Assembly (NCBI GenBank): GCA_046350555.1
Contig: JAXMAF010000005.1
Location: 248,001-312,000 of the forward strand
Reading direction: 5' to 3'
Origin: JAXMAF01 sp046350555
Lineage (GTDB): Bacteria; Planctomycetota; Phycisphaerae; Phycisphaerales; SM1A02
Length of the DNA stretch: 64,000 nucleotides
Shown piece after piece: positions 45,843 to 53,989 of the stretch. How positions within the stretch are numbered: position 1 is the stretch's first letter; each line of letters opens with the position of its first letter. The translations under genes and the position numbers were made by a program. The notes beneath the pieces are model-generated. The model was given only the letters and a program-made list of their open reading frames with translations. It did not search any database and had not been told where the DNA came from.

Positions 45843-45970
45843 ACCCTTGGGGACCACGGACGGATTCGAGAGGGGGATACGTTGCGTGGCCATGAGGCGT
45901 GCCGCAGTCGTTGCTGGGTGGCCAACGCGCGGGCGAGCCGATTCAGGACGCAAGCATTCGCGATAATTCA

Positions 45971-46410
45971 TGTCGAGCTCCATCTCCGCGTCCCTCCGCG
46001 GCCCTCCGCGGCTGAATCCATCTCCGCGCTCCTCCGCGGCCCTCCGCGGCTGAATCCATCTCCGCGTCCCTCCGCGGCCCTCCGCGGCCGAATCCATCTC
46101 CGCGCTCCTCCGCGTCCCTCCGCGGCCGACTCCATCTCCGCGGCCCTCCGCGGCTGACTCCATCTCCGCGTCCCTCCGCGGCCCTCCGCGGCTGAATCCA
46201 TCTCTCGCGCTCCTCCGCGTCCCTCCGCGGCCGACTCCATCTCCGCGTCCCTCCGCGGCCCTCCGCGGCCGACTCCATCTCCCGCGTCCCTCCGCGGCCC
46301 TCCGCGGCTGAATCCATCTCCGCGTCCCTCCGCGGCCCTTCGCGGCTGAATCCATCTCCGCGTCCCTCCGCGGCCCTCCGCGGCTGACTCCATCTCCGCG
46401 TCCCCCCGCG
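45971..46410. repeat. About 38-bp tandem repeat array (about 12 copies)
   Basis: TCCATCTC recurs 12 times between 45,971 and 46,410, each followed by combinations of CGCGTCCCTCCGCGG, CCCTCCGCGG and CTGAA or CCGAC. Unit length varies from about 30 to 43 bp, because the inner TCCGCGG subunits are present two or three times. CCGCGG-rich subunits make each unit self-complementary. Both strands stay open in some frames across it, giving low-complexity products that are not considered genes. The 706-bp gap between pheA and the DUF255 gene holds this array, the G-rich repeat and little else. Confidence 0.9.
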
Positions 46411-46446
46411 GCCCAATCGCACCGACGCGTCTCGCTACGATCGCCC

Positions 46447-49167
46447 GTGCCGCACGCGTGGACACCCGTTATTGCCGCGATCCTCTCCGCGGCAAGCGTG
46501 TGTCTCGCGATGAGCGCCGATGCGCCACGTGCAAGGGATGAACGACATGCCGGACATGAAGGACATGAAGGACATGACGAACCTGACGGATCGACGAGCA
46601 CCGCGGACCAACCTCCGCGGCAACACGGATCCGGGACGGCCGCGCCACCCGTGCACGCCGTGGCGAATGACGTGGCGGACGCGATGAAGACAACCACCGC
46701 CGACACCGCGCCGCGCCACGAGAACCGCCTGGCGCGCGAGACGAGTCCCTACCTCCTCCAGCACGCGCACAACCCGGTCGACTGGTTTCCGTGGGGCGAG
46801 GAGGCCTTCGCGGAGGCGCGGCGGCGGAACGTTCCGATCTTCCTCTCCATCGGCTACAGCACCTGCTACTGGTGCCACGTCATGGAACGGGAGAGCTTCG
46901 AGGACGAGGCGACGGCGGCCCTCCTCAACGAACGGATGGTGGCGATCAAGGTCGACCGCGAGGAGCGCCCGGACGTCGACGAGATCTACATGACGGCGTG
47001 CCAGGTCTTCACCCAGCTCACCGAAGGGCGCGCAAGCGGTGGCTGGCCGCTCTCGGTCGTGCTCGAACCGGCGACGCTCAGGCCGTTCTTCGTCGGGACG
47101 TACTTCCCGCCGCGCGAGATGTACGGTCGAACGTCGTTCGCGCAAGTCGTGACCGCGCTCTCGGACGCGTGGATGAACCGGCGCGACGACGTGCTCACCC
47201 AGGCGGATCGACTCGCGACGCTCGTGCGCGACCAGCTCGCCCAGGCACCGCCGCGCCGCGCGGTGGGCGACGCGACGGTGAAGGAGGCGGTCGGAACGCT
47301 CATGCGCGTCCACGACCGCGAGCACGGCGGCTTCGGCGGAGCGCCGAAGTTCCCGCAGGTCCCGTACCTGAACCTGCTTGCGCAGGTGGCGTGGGACAAC
47401 GCGACGGTGCGCGAGGCGCTGCGCCGCACCGCCGACGAGATGGCCATCGGAGGGCTCTTCGACCAGGTCGGCGGCGGCTTCCATCGCTACTGCGTCGACG
47501 CGACGTGGACCGTCCCGCACTTCGAGAAGATGCTCTACGACAACGGCCAGCTCGCGAGCTTCTACGCGACGCTGGTCGAGCGCACGGGCGATCCGTACCA
47601 CGCCGAGACGCTCCGGCGCACGCTCGACTACGTCCTGCGCGAGATGACCTCGCAGGAGGGCGCGTTCTTCAGCGCGCAGGACGCGGAGGTCGACGCGCGC
47701 GAGGGCGCCAGCTACGTCTGGACGCCGGACGAGTTGAAGGCGGCGCTTGGCGCGGAGACGGAGGCGGGCGCCGGAACCGGCGCGGCTCCGGGGCCTGCCG
47801 TCGATCCGGCCGCCGAACGATGGCGGCTGGCCTGTTCGCTCTACGAATCGACGCCGCGGCCGAGCCGAACTTCCGCGATCCACACCATCCCCAGCGCCTC
47901 CGGCATGGGTGCGCGCCCTCCGAGGCGGCCCGATGCTCGCTCGCGGGAGCTCGGGCTCGACGCGACGTCGTTCGCGGAGCGCCGCGCCGCCATCGACCGC
48001 AAGGCCTCGGCATCGCCTGCGACGCGCGGCCGCAGCTCGCCTCGACGACAAGGTGATCGCGTCCTGGAACGGCCTCATGATCGCCGGAATGGCCGACGGC
48101 GGCCGCGCCCTGCGCGAGCCGCGATACGTCGCTGCGGCGGCGCGGGCCGCGGACGCGGTGCTCTCCACGATGCGCACCGCCGAGGGGGCGGACGGCGCTG
48201 GCGGGCGGGGGCTGCTGCGGATCCGTCGAGGGAACTCAAGCCGAATCCCCGCCTTCCTCGAGGACTACGCGCTGCTGGCCAACGGCCTCCTCGCGCTGCA
48301 TCGGGCCGACGGCGACGCGCGGTGGCTTCGCGAGGCGGCCGCGCTCGCCGACGCGGCGATCGCCCGGTTCCGCGACCCGCGCGGCGGGTTCTTCGACACG
48401 CTCGACGGCCAGGGGGATCTCTTCGTGCGGACGCGCTCGCTGGGCGACGGCGCGGTGCCCTCGGGGAATTCGGCGATGCTCCACGTGCTGCTCGAGCTCG
48501 CCGATCGCACCGGCGACGCGCGCTGGCTCGACGAGGCGGCGCAGGCGCTCGCCGGCCTCGGCGGCGCCATCGCCGAGCATCCCGTCGGTGCCGTTTCCTG
48601 GCCGTCGCCGCGATCGATCGCATGGCGCACGCACGCCGACCGCCCGTCGCGCGGCGACGATCCGCGCTCGCGGTGAAGCGCGCGGATCCGCGTGCCGCGG
48701 CGGGGCGCGGACGATCGGGTTTTCCGCCGAGTCGCGAGATCGACCTCGCCGCGGGCCCTCGACCTTCGAGATCGTCCTCGCCCTGCCTGATGGCCTTCAC
48801 GTCAACGCCCACGAACCGGGCGGCGCGGATCTCGTCGGCGTGCGCGTCGCGCTGCTCGACGGCGAAGGCCTCGAGCCGAGGTCGATCATCCGCGCGGCGA
48901 GCCTTCTGGCCGACGGGCGGCGTTCGTCGGCCGCGGCGGTCCTCGTGCATCACGGAACCGTGCGGCTGCCCGCGACCATCCGGGTTGTCGGCGAGGACGG
49001 GTCGCCCGTCGCTGCTCGTCACGTTCCAGGCCATGCACCGCGACGGCGTGCTCCTCGCGCCGATGACGCGGGCGGGTGCCGATCACGATCCGGCGCTGAG
49101 CCGGGCGGCGTCGATGGCCGGGCGCCGTTCGTGCACCGATGCGTTCATGCACCGTGCCGCCGCTTGA
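46447..49167 (+). CDS. Exported DUF255 thioredoxin-domain protein (YyaL/SPATA20-like), frame disrupted in C-terminal half
   Basis: GTG 46447 starts a signal peptide (TPVIAAILSAASVCLAMSA), a His-rich linker (HAGHEGHEGHDEPD) and the DUF255 domain: NRLARETSPYLLQHAHNPVD, GYSTCYWCHVMERESF (CxxC-like pair), VDREERPDVDEIYM, GGWPLSVVLEP, then the six-hairpin-glycosidase-like part with APKFPQVPYL, IGGLFDQVGGGFHRYCVD and VPHFEKMLYDNGQL. Between 47,830 and 48,050 the frame changes about four times; NFRDPHHP and DDKVIASWNGLMIAGM continue in other frames to about 48,600, and a C-terminal DsbD-alpha-like stretch (LALPDGLHVNAHEP, near 48,790) lies in a third frame. The function of the family is unclear; redox or sugar-related roles have been proposed. 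The exact end is uncertain and overlaps the opposing asparaginase gene by about 20 bp. Confidence 0.8.
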   Translation: MPHAWTPVIAAILSAASVCLAMSADAPRARDERHAGHEGHEGHDEPDGSTSTADQPPRQHGSGTAAPPVHAVANDVADAMKTTTADTAPRHENRLARETSPYLLQHAHNPVDWFPWGEEAFAEARRRNVPIFLSIGYSTCYWCHVMERESFEDEATAALLNERMVAIKVDREERPDVDEIYMTACQVFTQLTEGRASGGWPLSVVLEPATLRPFFVGTYFPPREMYGRTSFAQVVTALSDAWMNRRDDVLTQADRLATLVRDQLAQAPPRRAVGDATVKEAVGTLMRVHDREHGGFGGAPKFPQVPYLNLLAQVAWDNATVREALRRTADEMAIGGLFDQVGGGFHRYCVDATWTVPHFEKMLYDNGQLASFYATLVERTGDPYHAETLRRTLDYVLREMTSQEGAFFSAQDAEVDAREGASYVWTPDELKAALGAETEAGAGTGAAPGPAVDPAAERWRLACSLYESTPRPSRTSAIHTIPSASGMGARPPRRPDARSRELGLDATSFAERRAAIDRKASASPATRGRSSPRRQGDRVLERPHDRRNGRRRPRPARAAIRRCGGAGRGRGALHDAHRRGGGRRWRAGAAADPSRELKPNPRLPRGLRAAGQRPPRAASGRRRRAVASRGGRARRRGDRPVPRPARRVLRHARRPGGSLRADALAGRRRGALGEFGDAPRAARARRSHRRRALARRGGAGARRPRRRHRRASRRCRFLAVAAIDRMAHARRPPVARRRSALAVKRADPRAAAGRGRSGFPPSREIDLAAGPRPSRSSSPCLMAFTSTPTNRAARISSACASRCSTAKASSRGRSSARRAFWPTGGVRRPRRSSCITEPCGCPRPSGLSARTGRPSLLVTFQAMHRDGVLLAPMTRAGADHDPALSRAASMAGRRSCTDAFMHRAAA

Positions 49168-49669
49168 CGAACGTGCCGCTCGCGTAGTCCTTCTCGACTC
49201 CCGGAAACTGGAGCACCTGATTGTGCATGGCGACGTAGACGCCCGGCGCCAGGAGCTGCGCGGCGAGGAGCGCCTCGGTGAGGTTCTGCACCGCATCGGT
49301 GCGGCGGAGTTCGTACGGGCGCATCGCGCCGGTGAGCACGACGGGCGCACGTGGGGCGCCGTGGGCCGCGAGCACCTCGAGGACGCGATGACCGGTCTTG
49401 GCGAGGCGGTCGGTGCCGTGGACGACGACCACGCCATCGTGCGTGGCAAGCTCGCGCCGCACGGCATCGGCGATCGCGTCGTGGTCGTCCTCGCTCATGT
49501 CGAGCGAGTCCTTGTTCATGAGCGCCACGCGGTCGATGTGCACGCCGCGCAGTTCCAGCGACGCCAGCATCACGTCGAGCACGCTGATTCGATTCGACAT
49601 GACGCCGGCCAGCTCGTCGTAGGTCTTCTCGATCGTGCCTCCGGTGGAGATGAGCGAGAGGCGCTTCAT
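49145..49669 (-). CDS. Asparaginase-domain protein (short form)
   Basis: 174 residues, corresponding only to the N-terminal domain of type I/II L-asparaginases (330 residues). ISTGGTIEKTYDE holds the first catalytic Thr, VVVHGTDRLAKTGHRV the Thr-Asp-Lys region (HGTDT-M in the classical enzymes becomes HGTDRL), and VVLTGAMRPYELRRTDA follows. Such single-domain proteins occur in many genomes and their activity is rarely tested. On the minus strand it follows the POT transporter gene after 141 bp that contain repeat R3, so it may be the third gene of a peptide-use operon. Converges with and slightly overlaps the DUF255 gene. Confidence 0.8.
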   Translation of the reverse strand: MKRLSLISTGGTIEKTYDELAGVMSNRISVLDVMLASLELRGVHIDRVALMNKDSLDMSEDDHDAIADAVRRELATHDGVVVVHGTDRLAKTGHRVLEVLAAHGAPRAPVVLTGAMRPYELRRTDAVQNLTEALLAAQLLAPGVYVAMHNQVLQFPGVEKDYASGTFVKRRHGA

Positions 49670-49703
49670 CGGGTGCGGGGCGATTGCTCCTCGCCTCCGG
49701 CCT

Positions 49704-49814
49704 CATACGGATTCCAGTCGACCTCCATGCGTTCGACCCCTCTTGCCCACAGCGGCGTCTCACGGCGGAGTCGGGCTGGGTGGGGCGCGAGAATCAAACG
49801 GGGACGCGTATCAG
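49704..49814. repeat. Dispersed repeat, copy R3 (full length)
   Basis: CATACGGATTCCAGTCGACC, CATGCGTTCGACCCC, CAGCGGCGTCTCACGGCGG, GGGTGGGGCGCGAGAATC and GGGGACGCGTATCAG follow in order, matching R1 throughout. Its right end is the reversed TGA of the POT transporter gene (49,811-49,813). Confidence 0.8.
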
Positions 49815-51671
49815 ACTTCCCGCGACATCCGGTTCAGCACCGGCGACAGCGCGAAGATCACGATCGCGGCGCCGATGGAGCTCACCACGAAGAGCGCGAA
49901 GAAGTCGCCCTGCCCGCCGAACGTCCCCGACCACGGGAGCCTGACGGTCCCCTTCTCGATCTCCTCGACGTAGCTGCCGATGGCGCCGCCGAGGACGCCG
50001 GCGGCGAAGCTCGAGAGGAACCAGATTCCCATGAGCAGCGAGACGAACTTCATCGGCGCCGCCTTCGTGACGAACGAGAGTCCCGTGGGCGACAGGCAGA
50101 GCTCGCCGAGCGTGTGGAAGAAGTAGGTCAGGAAGAGGTAGAACATGCTCACCTTCACGCCGGTCGCGGCGGCCTGCCCGCCGAAGACCATGACGATGTA
50201 GCCGATGCCGAGCAGGAGCAGGCCCCAGCCGATCTTGCCGGGGTGCTTCGGCTCGAGCTTGCGCTTGGCAAGCGCCGGCCAGATGAACGCGAAGAGCGGG
50301 GCGAGCAGGATGATCAGCGCCGGATTGACCGACTGGAACCACGACGCGGGCATGCTCCAGCCGCCGAGGCTCAGGTTGGTCTTCTCCTCGGCGAAGAGGT
50401 TGAGGGTCGATCCGGCCTGCTCGAACGCCATCCAGAAGAAGGTGTTGAACAGGATGAAGACGAGGATCGCGGCGACCTTGGGAACGTCCTCGCGCGCCTG
50501 GATCGCCAGCAGCCAGCCGATAAGGGCGGTCATCAGGAGCAGGATCGCCGCGACGGTCGCGCCGTGGCCGAGGTTCGTGGCGATCGCCTCGAACCCGCGG
50601 CTGATCGCGCCGAAGCCGCCCGCATGGAAGAACCACGCGACGCCCGCCGAGAGCACCAGCGCCAGCACGACGAAGAACGGCGCGTAGTTGGGCTTTCCCT
50701 CCGGCGGCAGGCCGACGCCCTCGAGGAAGCGGCGTCGTCCCCAGATGTACATCGCCAGGCCGAGGATCATGCCGACCGCCGCGGCGCCGAAGCCCCAGTG
50801 CCATCCGACCTTCTCGCCCAGCGTTCCGCACACGAACGCGCAGATGGCGAACGCCGAGGTTGATGCCCATGTAGAAGATCGCGAAGGCCGCCACCGCGCG
50901 CGGATCCGGCCGGTTGTAGCCGCCTTGACCATCGAGACGGCATCGGCCGAAGTGGCCGGTGCCGATCCGGCGATGAGCGAGGAGGCCTTCATGAAGATGG
51001 ACATGCCGCCGCTGGTGGACCACCGGATGCGGCGAGCGCGGATGTGCCCGAGCGCGATCGTGATGCCGCCGACGAGCATCGAGCGGTGCGTGCCGATGAG
51101 CTTGTCGGCGATGAGTCCACCGAGGATCGGCAGCAGGTACGCCAGTCCCGTGTACCAGCCGTAGAGCGTCGTCGCCTCGGCCTTGGACCAGTTGCGTCCG
51201 CCGTTGGCCGGCCTGCTGACCTCGATCGAGGTCGCGCGCCGGCCTCGACGACGGTCTCCTCGAGCGAGTCTCGCCGTTGGTCTTCGACGTCGCGCCGGAT
51301 CGTGAGCGATCCGTCGGCGACCTTGACCGCCTCGCCTTCGATCGTCGTGGGCTTGCCCTCGACGAGCATCGTCGCCTTCACGGTCTCGCCCGTCCTGGAA
51401 CTCGCGTCGGTGCCGCCGGCTAGCCGGACCGTCGCGGCCGTCGGTAGCAAGCGCGACGAGGTAGAGCACCAGCAAGCTGCGCGCATCCCGTAGTACGAGA
51501 GCCGCTCCCACATCTCCACGAAGAAGAGCAGGACCAGTCCCGGCGGCTGCCACGAGTCGCGGGAACGGAGGGCGGCCTCGGTGATGCGCGTCGCGCCGAA
51601 TCCGCGGTCGGAAGCCAAGGCGTCGGGTTCGCGGGCGGGATTGTCCCTTCGGGTGCGGGCGAGTGGGTCAT
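49811..51671 (-). CDS. Proton-dependent oligopeptide transporter (POT/PTR family), N-terminal half frame disrupted
   Basis: The start ATG (complement 51,669-51,671) overlaps the stop of the S46 peptidase gene by 4 bp. Motifs in several frames: LVLLFFVEMWERLSYYGMRA, the POT ExxER signature on helix 1 (about 51,480-51,540); GLIADKLIGTHRSMLVGG, the loop after helix 2 to 3 (about 51,050-51,110); FYMGINLG on helix 5 (about 50,870). From about 50,860 the frame is clean to the stop, with NTFFWMAFEQAGSTLNLFA and FHTLGELCLSPTGLSFVTK typical of the family. Indels lie at about 50,860-51,560. An extracytoplasmic insert of about 60 residues separates helices 1 and 2. Imports dipeptides and tripeptides with protons; context suggests it takes up the products of the S46 peptidase. 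Confidence 0.85.
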
Positions 51672-53908
51672 GTCAGTGGGTCCCGGTCGGCGTCCCGGTC
51701 GAAAGCGCCGGTTGGAGTCGTGTTCGTGCCGGACGTTCCGCCTTGCCAAGCAGCCGTCGGCCAGAATCCAGCGTCGTAGATCGTGCGGAGCGCCGCGAGG
51801 ATGGCGCGGATGTCGACCGCGACCGCGCGGGCCTGCCTGTCGTCGTAGGCGTAGTCCCACGGAAGGGACTGGATGTTGCCGTCGAAGATGAGGCCGACGA
51901 GCGCCCCGGCCTCGTTCACGACCGGGCTTCCCGAGTTGCCCCCGATGATGTCCGCGGTCAGGACGAAGTTGAAGGGCGTCGAGAGGTCGAGCGACGCCTT
52001 GCGGTCGAGCCAGCGCTTCGGAAGGACGAACGCGCCGGTGTTGCCGTGGGCGTCGGCGGAGGCGAACGCGCCGCCGAGCGTCGTGAACGGCGCAATGCGC
52101 GCGTCACCCTCCGAGTAGCCCTTGACGGCGCCGTAGGAGAGCCGCAGCGTGAAGGTCGCGTCGGGATAGACCGATTCGCCGTCGACGGTGAAGCGGGCCG
52201 TCGCGAGCCTGCCATAGGCGTCGCGCTGGGGGCCGAGGACCTCGTTCTCGTAGCGCTGCCGCACGTCGCGGGCGGGTCCGTCCACCAGCAGGGCCGCCCG
52301 CAACAGCGGGTCGCGCACGGTGTCGATGGAGAGCGGACCACCGGCCGCGATCCGCCTGCGCACGTCGACGTTCTTGAGGGGCGTCGCGGCGACCAGCGTC
52401 TTCGCGGCCTCCTCCGGTGAGAGGTCGCCGAGGATCGACCGCACCAGCGCGTCGTCGCCGCCCAGCGTCTCGCCGAGCAGCGTCAGCCACGAGGCGAGGT
52501 TCTGCGCCTCGAGCGCGACATGGATCGGCGCCGGCGAGAAGAGCTCCAGCTCGAGCGACGGCAGCATGCTGTCGCGGAACTCGGGAAGCCGCTGATCGCT
52601 CGGCTTGGTTCGCTCAGCGGTCAGCCGCACGAGCTGTCGGGCGATCGAGAAGAGCTGGCCGGCGCCGCGGGCGCGCTCAAGAGCCTGGTAGCGTTCGAAG
52701 ATCGGTCGATACGCGTCGAGCGAGCCGGCGATCCGGTCCCATGCGCCCGCGGCCTGCTTCGCCGCCGCGGGGTTCGCGTCGATGCGCGAGCGGATCGCCG
52801 CCTCGTTGGCCCCGCGGGCGGTCATGAACGCGGGATTCTGGAGCGCGTTGAGCAGCCCGGTGTACGCCTTGCGGCTGTTGGCGATGCCGTTGATGTCGTT
52901 CTCGGCCTCCTGGGCCTGGGCGACGCCGCGTCCCGCGAACGAGGTGAGCCGGACCTCGCGCCGGCAGAGCTGGTCGAGGATCGCGGGAAGCTCGACGTCG
53001 CGGAGGAAGCGGAAGTGGTCGGTGGTGAACGCCCGCTCGGTCCGCCCTGGATGACCGAAGACGAGCGCGAGCTCGCCATCGGCGAGACCGGTCGGGTCCG
53101 CCGTCAGGTGGAACTGCGGTTGAAGCGGCTTGTCTCCCTCGTAGACGCGGAAGAGGCACATGTCGAGGTTGAAGCGCGGGTACTCGAAGTTGTCGGCGTC
53201 GCCTCCGAAGAAGGCGGCCTGCGACTCGGGCGCGAAGACGAGGCGCACGTCGGTGTAGCTCTTGTATCGGTAGAGGTGGTAGCGGCCACCCTGGTAGAGC
53301 GTGACGACATCGCTGAGCAGCCCGGTCTTCTCCTTTGACTCCTGCTCGATGCGGGCCATCTCGGCGCGTCGCGCCTTGAGCGCGGCGCCGGGATCCATGT
53401 CGGGCGTCGCCGCGGCGTCGACCCGGTCGGTGACGTCCTCGATCGACCAGAGCACGCGAAGCTCGAGATCGGGACACTTGAGCTCCGCGTCGCGCGTCCT
53501 CGCGAGGAAGCCGTCGCGCAGCAGGTTGCGCTCCGGGGTCGAGAGCTGCTCGAGCATGTCGGAGCCGACGTGATGGTTCGTGAGCACGAGCCCGTCGGCC
53601 GAGACGAGCGAGCCGGAGCCGCCGTTCTCGAAGCGCACCGCCGACTTCTGCATCTTCTCGAACCACGCGGCGTCGGGTCGAAACGCGTAGCGCTCCTCGA
53701 GCTGCGCCAGCGGCGGCTGGTTCACCAGCCAGAGCCCTTCGTCGGCGCGCAGGGGCGCGCCGCCCGGCGAGAGCAGCGTCGCCGCGACGATCGCCAGCGC
53801 CGCGGCCCGCGCGGAGAGTCGATTCGGCGCTCCGTCCAATGCGCAGCCCGGCGCGCCCGCGGTGGCATCCCGGCCCCGAGGCTCGATGACGGTTCGTTCA
53901 GATCGCAT
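51668..53908 (-). CDS. Exported S46 family dipeptidyl peptidase (DPP7-like)
   Basis: 746 residues from the ATG complemented at 53,906-53,908. After about 35 residues a hydrophobic signal (ALAIVAATLLSPGG) ends near ADEG. S46 hallmarks: GSGSLVSADGLVLTNHHVG (catalytic His at 112-113), FFGGDADNFEYPRFNLD (catalytic Asp in 237-239) and IIGGNSGSPVVNEAG (nucleophile Ser659). The specificity position corresponding to residue 673 of Porphyromonas DPP7/DPP11 is Gly677 (FDGN), as in DPP7, which prefers hydrophobic P1 residues, whereas DPP11 has Arg and prefers Asp/Glu. Releases dipeptides from the N-terminus of oligopeptides in the periplasm. The stop overlaps the start of the POT peptide transporter gene, a direct functional pairing. 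Confidence 0.93.
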   Translation of the reverse strand: MRSERTVIEPRGRDATAGAPGCALDGAPNRLSARAAALAIVAATLLSPGGAPLRADEGLWLVNQPPLAQLEERYAFRPDAAWFEKMQKSAVRFENGGSGSLVSADGLVLTNHHVGSDMLEQLSTPERNLLRDGFLARTRDAELKCPDLELRVLWSIEDVTDRVDAAATPDMDPGAALKARRAEMARIEQESKEKTGLLSDVVTLYQGGRYHLYRYKSYTDVRLVFAPESQAAFFGGDADNFEYPRFNLDMCLFRVYEGDKPLQPQFHLTADPTGLADGELALVFGHPGRTERAFTTDHFRFLRDVELPAILDQLCRREVRLTSFAGRGVAQAQEAENDINGIANSRKAYTGLLNALQNPAFMTARGANEAAIRSRIDANPAAAKQAAGAWDRIAGSLDAYRPIFERYQALERARGAGQLFSIARQLVRLTAERTKPSDQRLPEFRDSMLPSLELELFSPAPIHVALEAQNLASWLTLLGETLGGDDALVRSILGDLSPEEAAKTLVAATPLKNVDVRRRIAAGGPLSIDTVRDPLLRAALLVDGPARDVRQRYENEVLGPQRDAYGRLATARFTVDGESVYPDATFTLRLSYGAVKGYSEGDARIAPFTTLGGAFASADAHGNTGAFVLPKRWLDRKASLDLSTPFNFVLTADIIGGNSGSPVVNEAGALVGLIFDGNIQSLPWDYAYDDRQARAVAVDIRAILAALRTIYDAGFWPTAAWQGGTSGTNTTPTGAFDRDADRDPLT

Positions 53909-53989
53909 GTGCGGAGGATACCGCAACGTCGCGGCGCGGTGGCGGTCGGCGTCGTCGTTCGATCGCGCGCGAGGGTGGCGCGCCGCGGG

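Noticed and set aside
45971..46410. Possible CRISPR array
   Set aside because: There are no unique spacers of constant length, units are contiguous and variable, and no cas gene is near.
45943..46465. Minus-strand open frames of about 160 codons across the tandem array
   Set aside because: They translate the 38-bp repeat into Arg/Gly/Glu-rich low-complexity sequence and have no start context or conserved feature.
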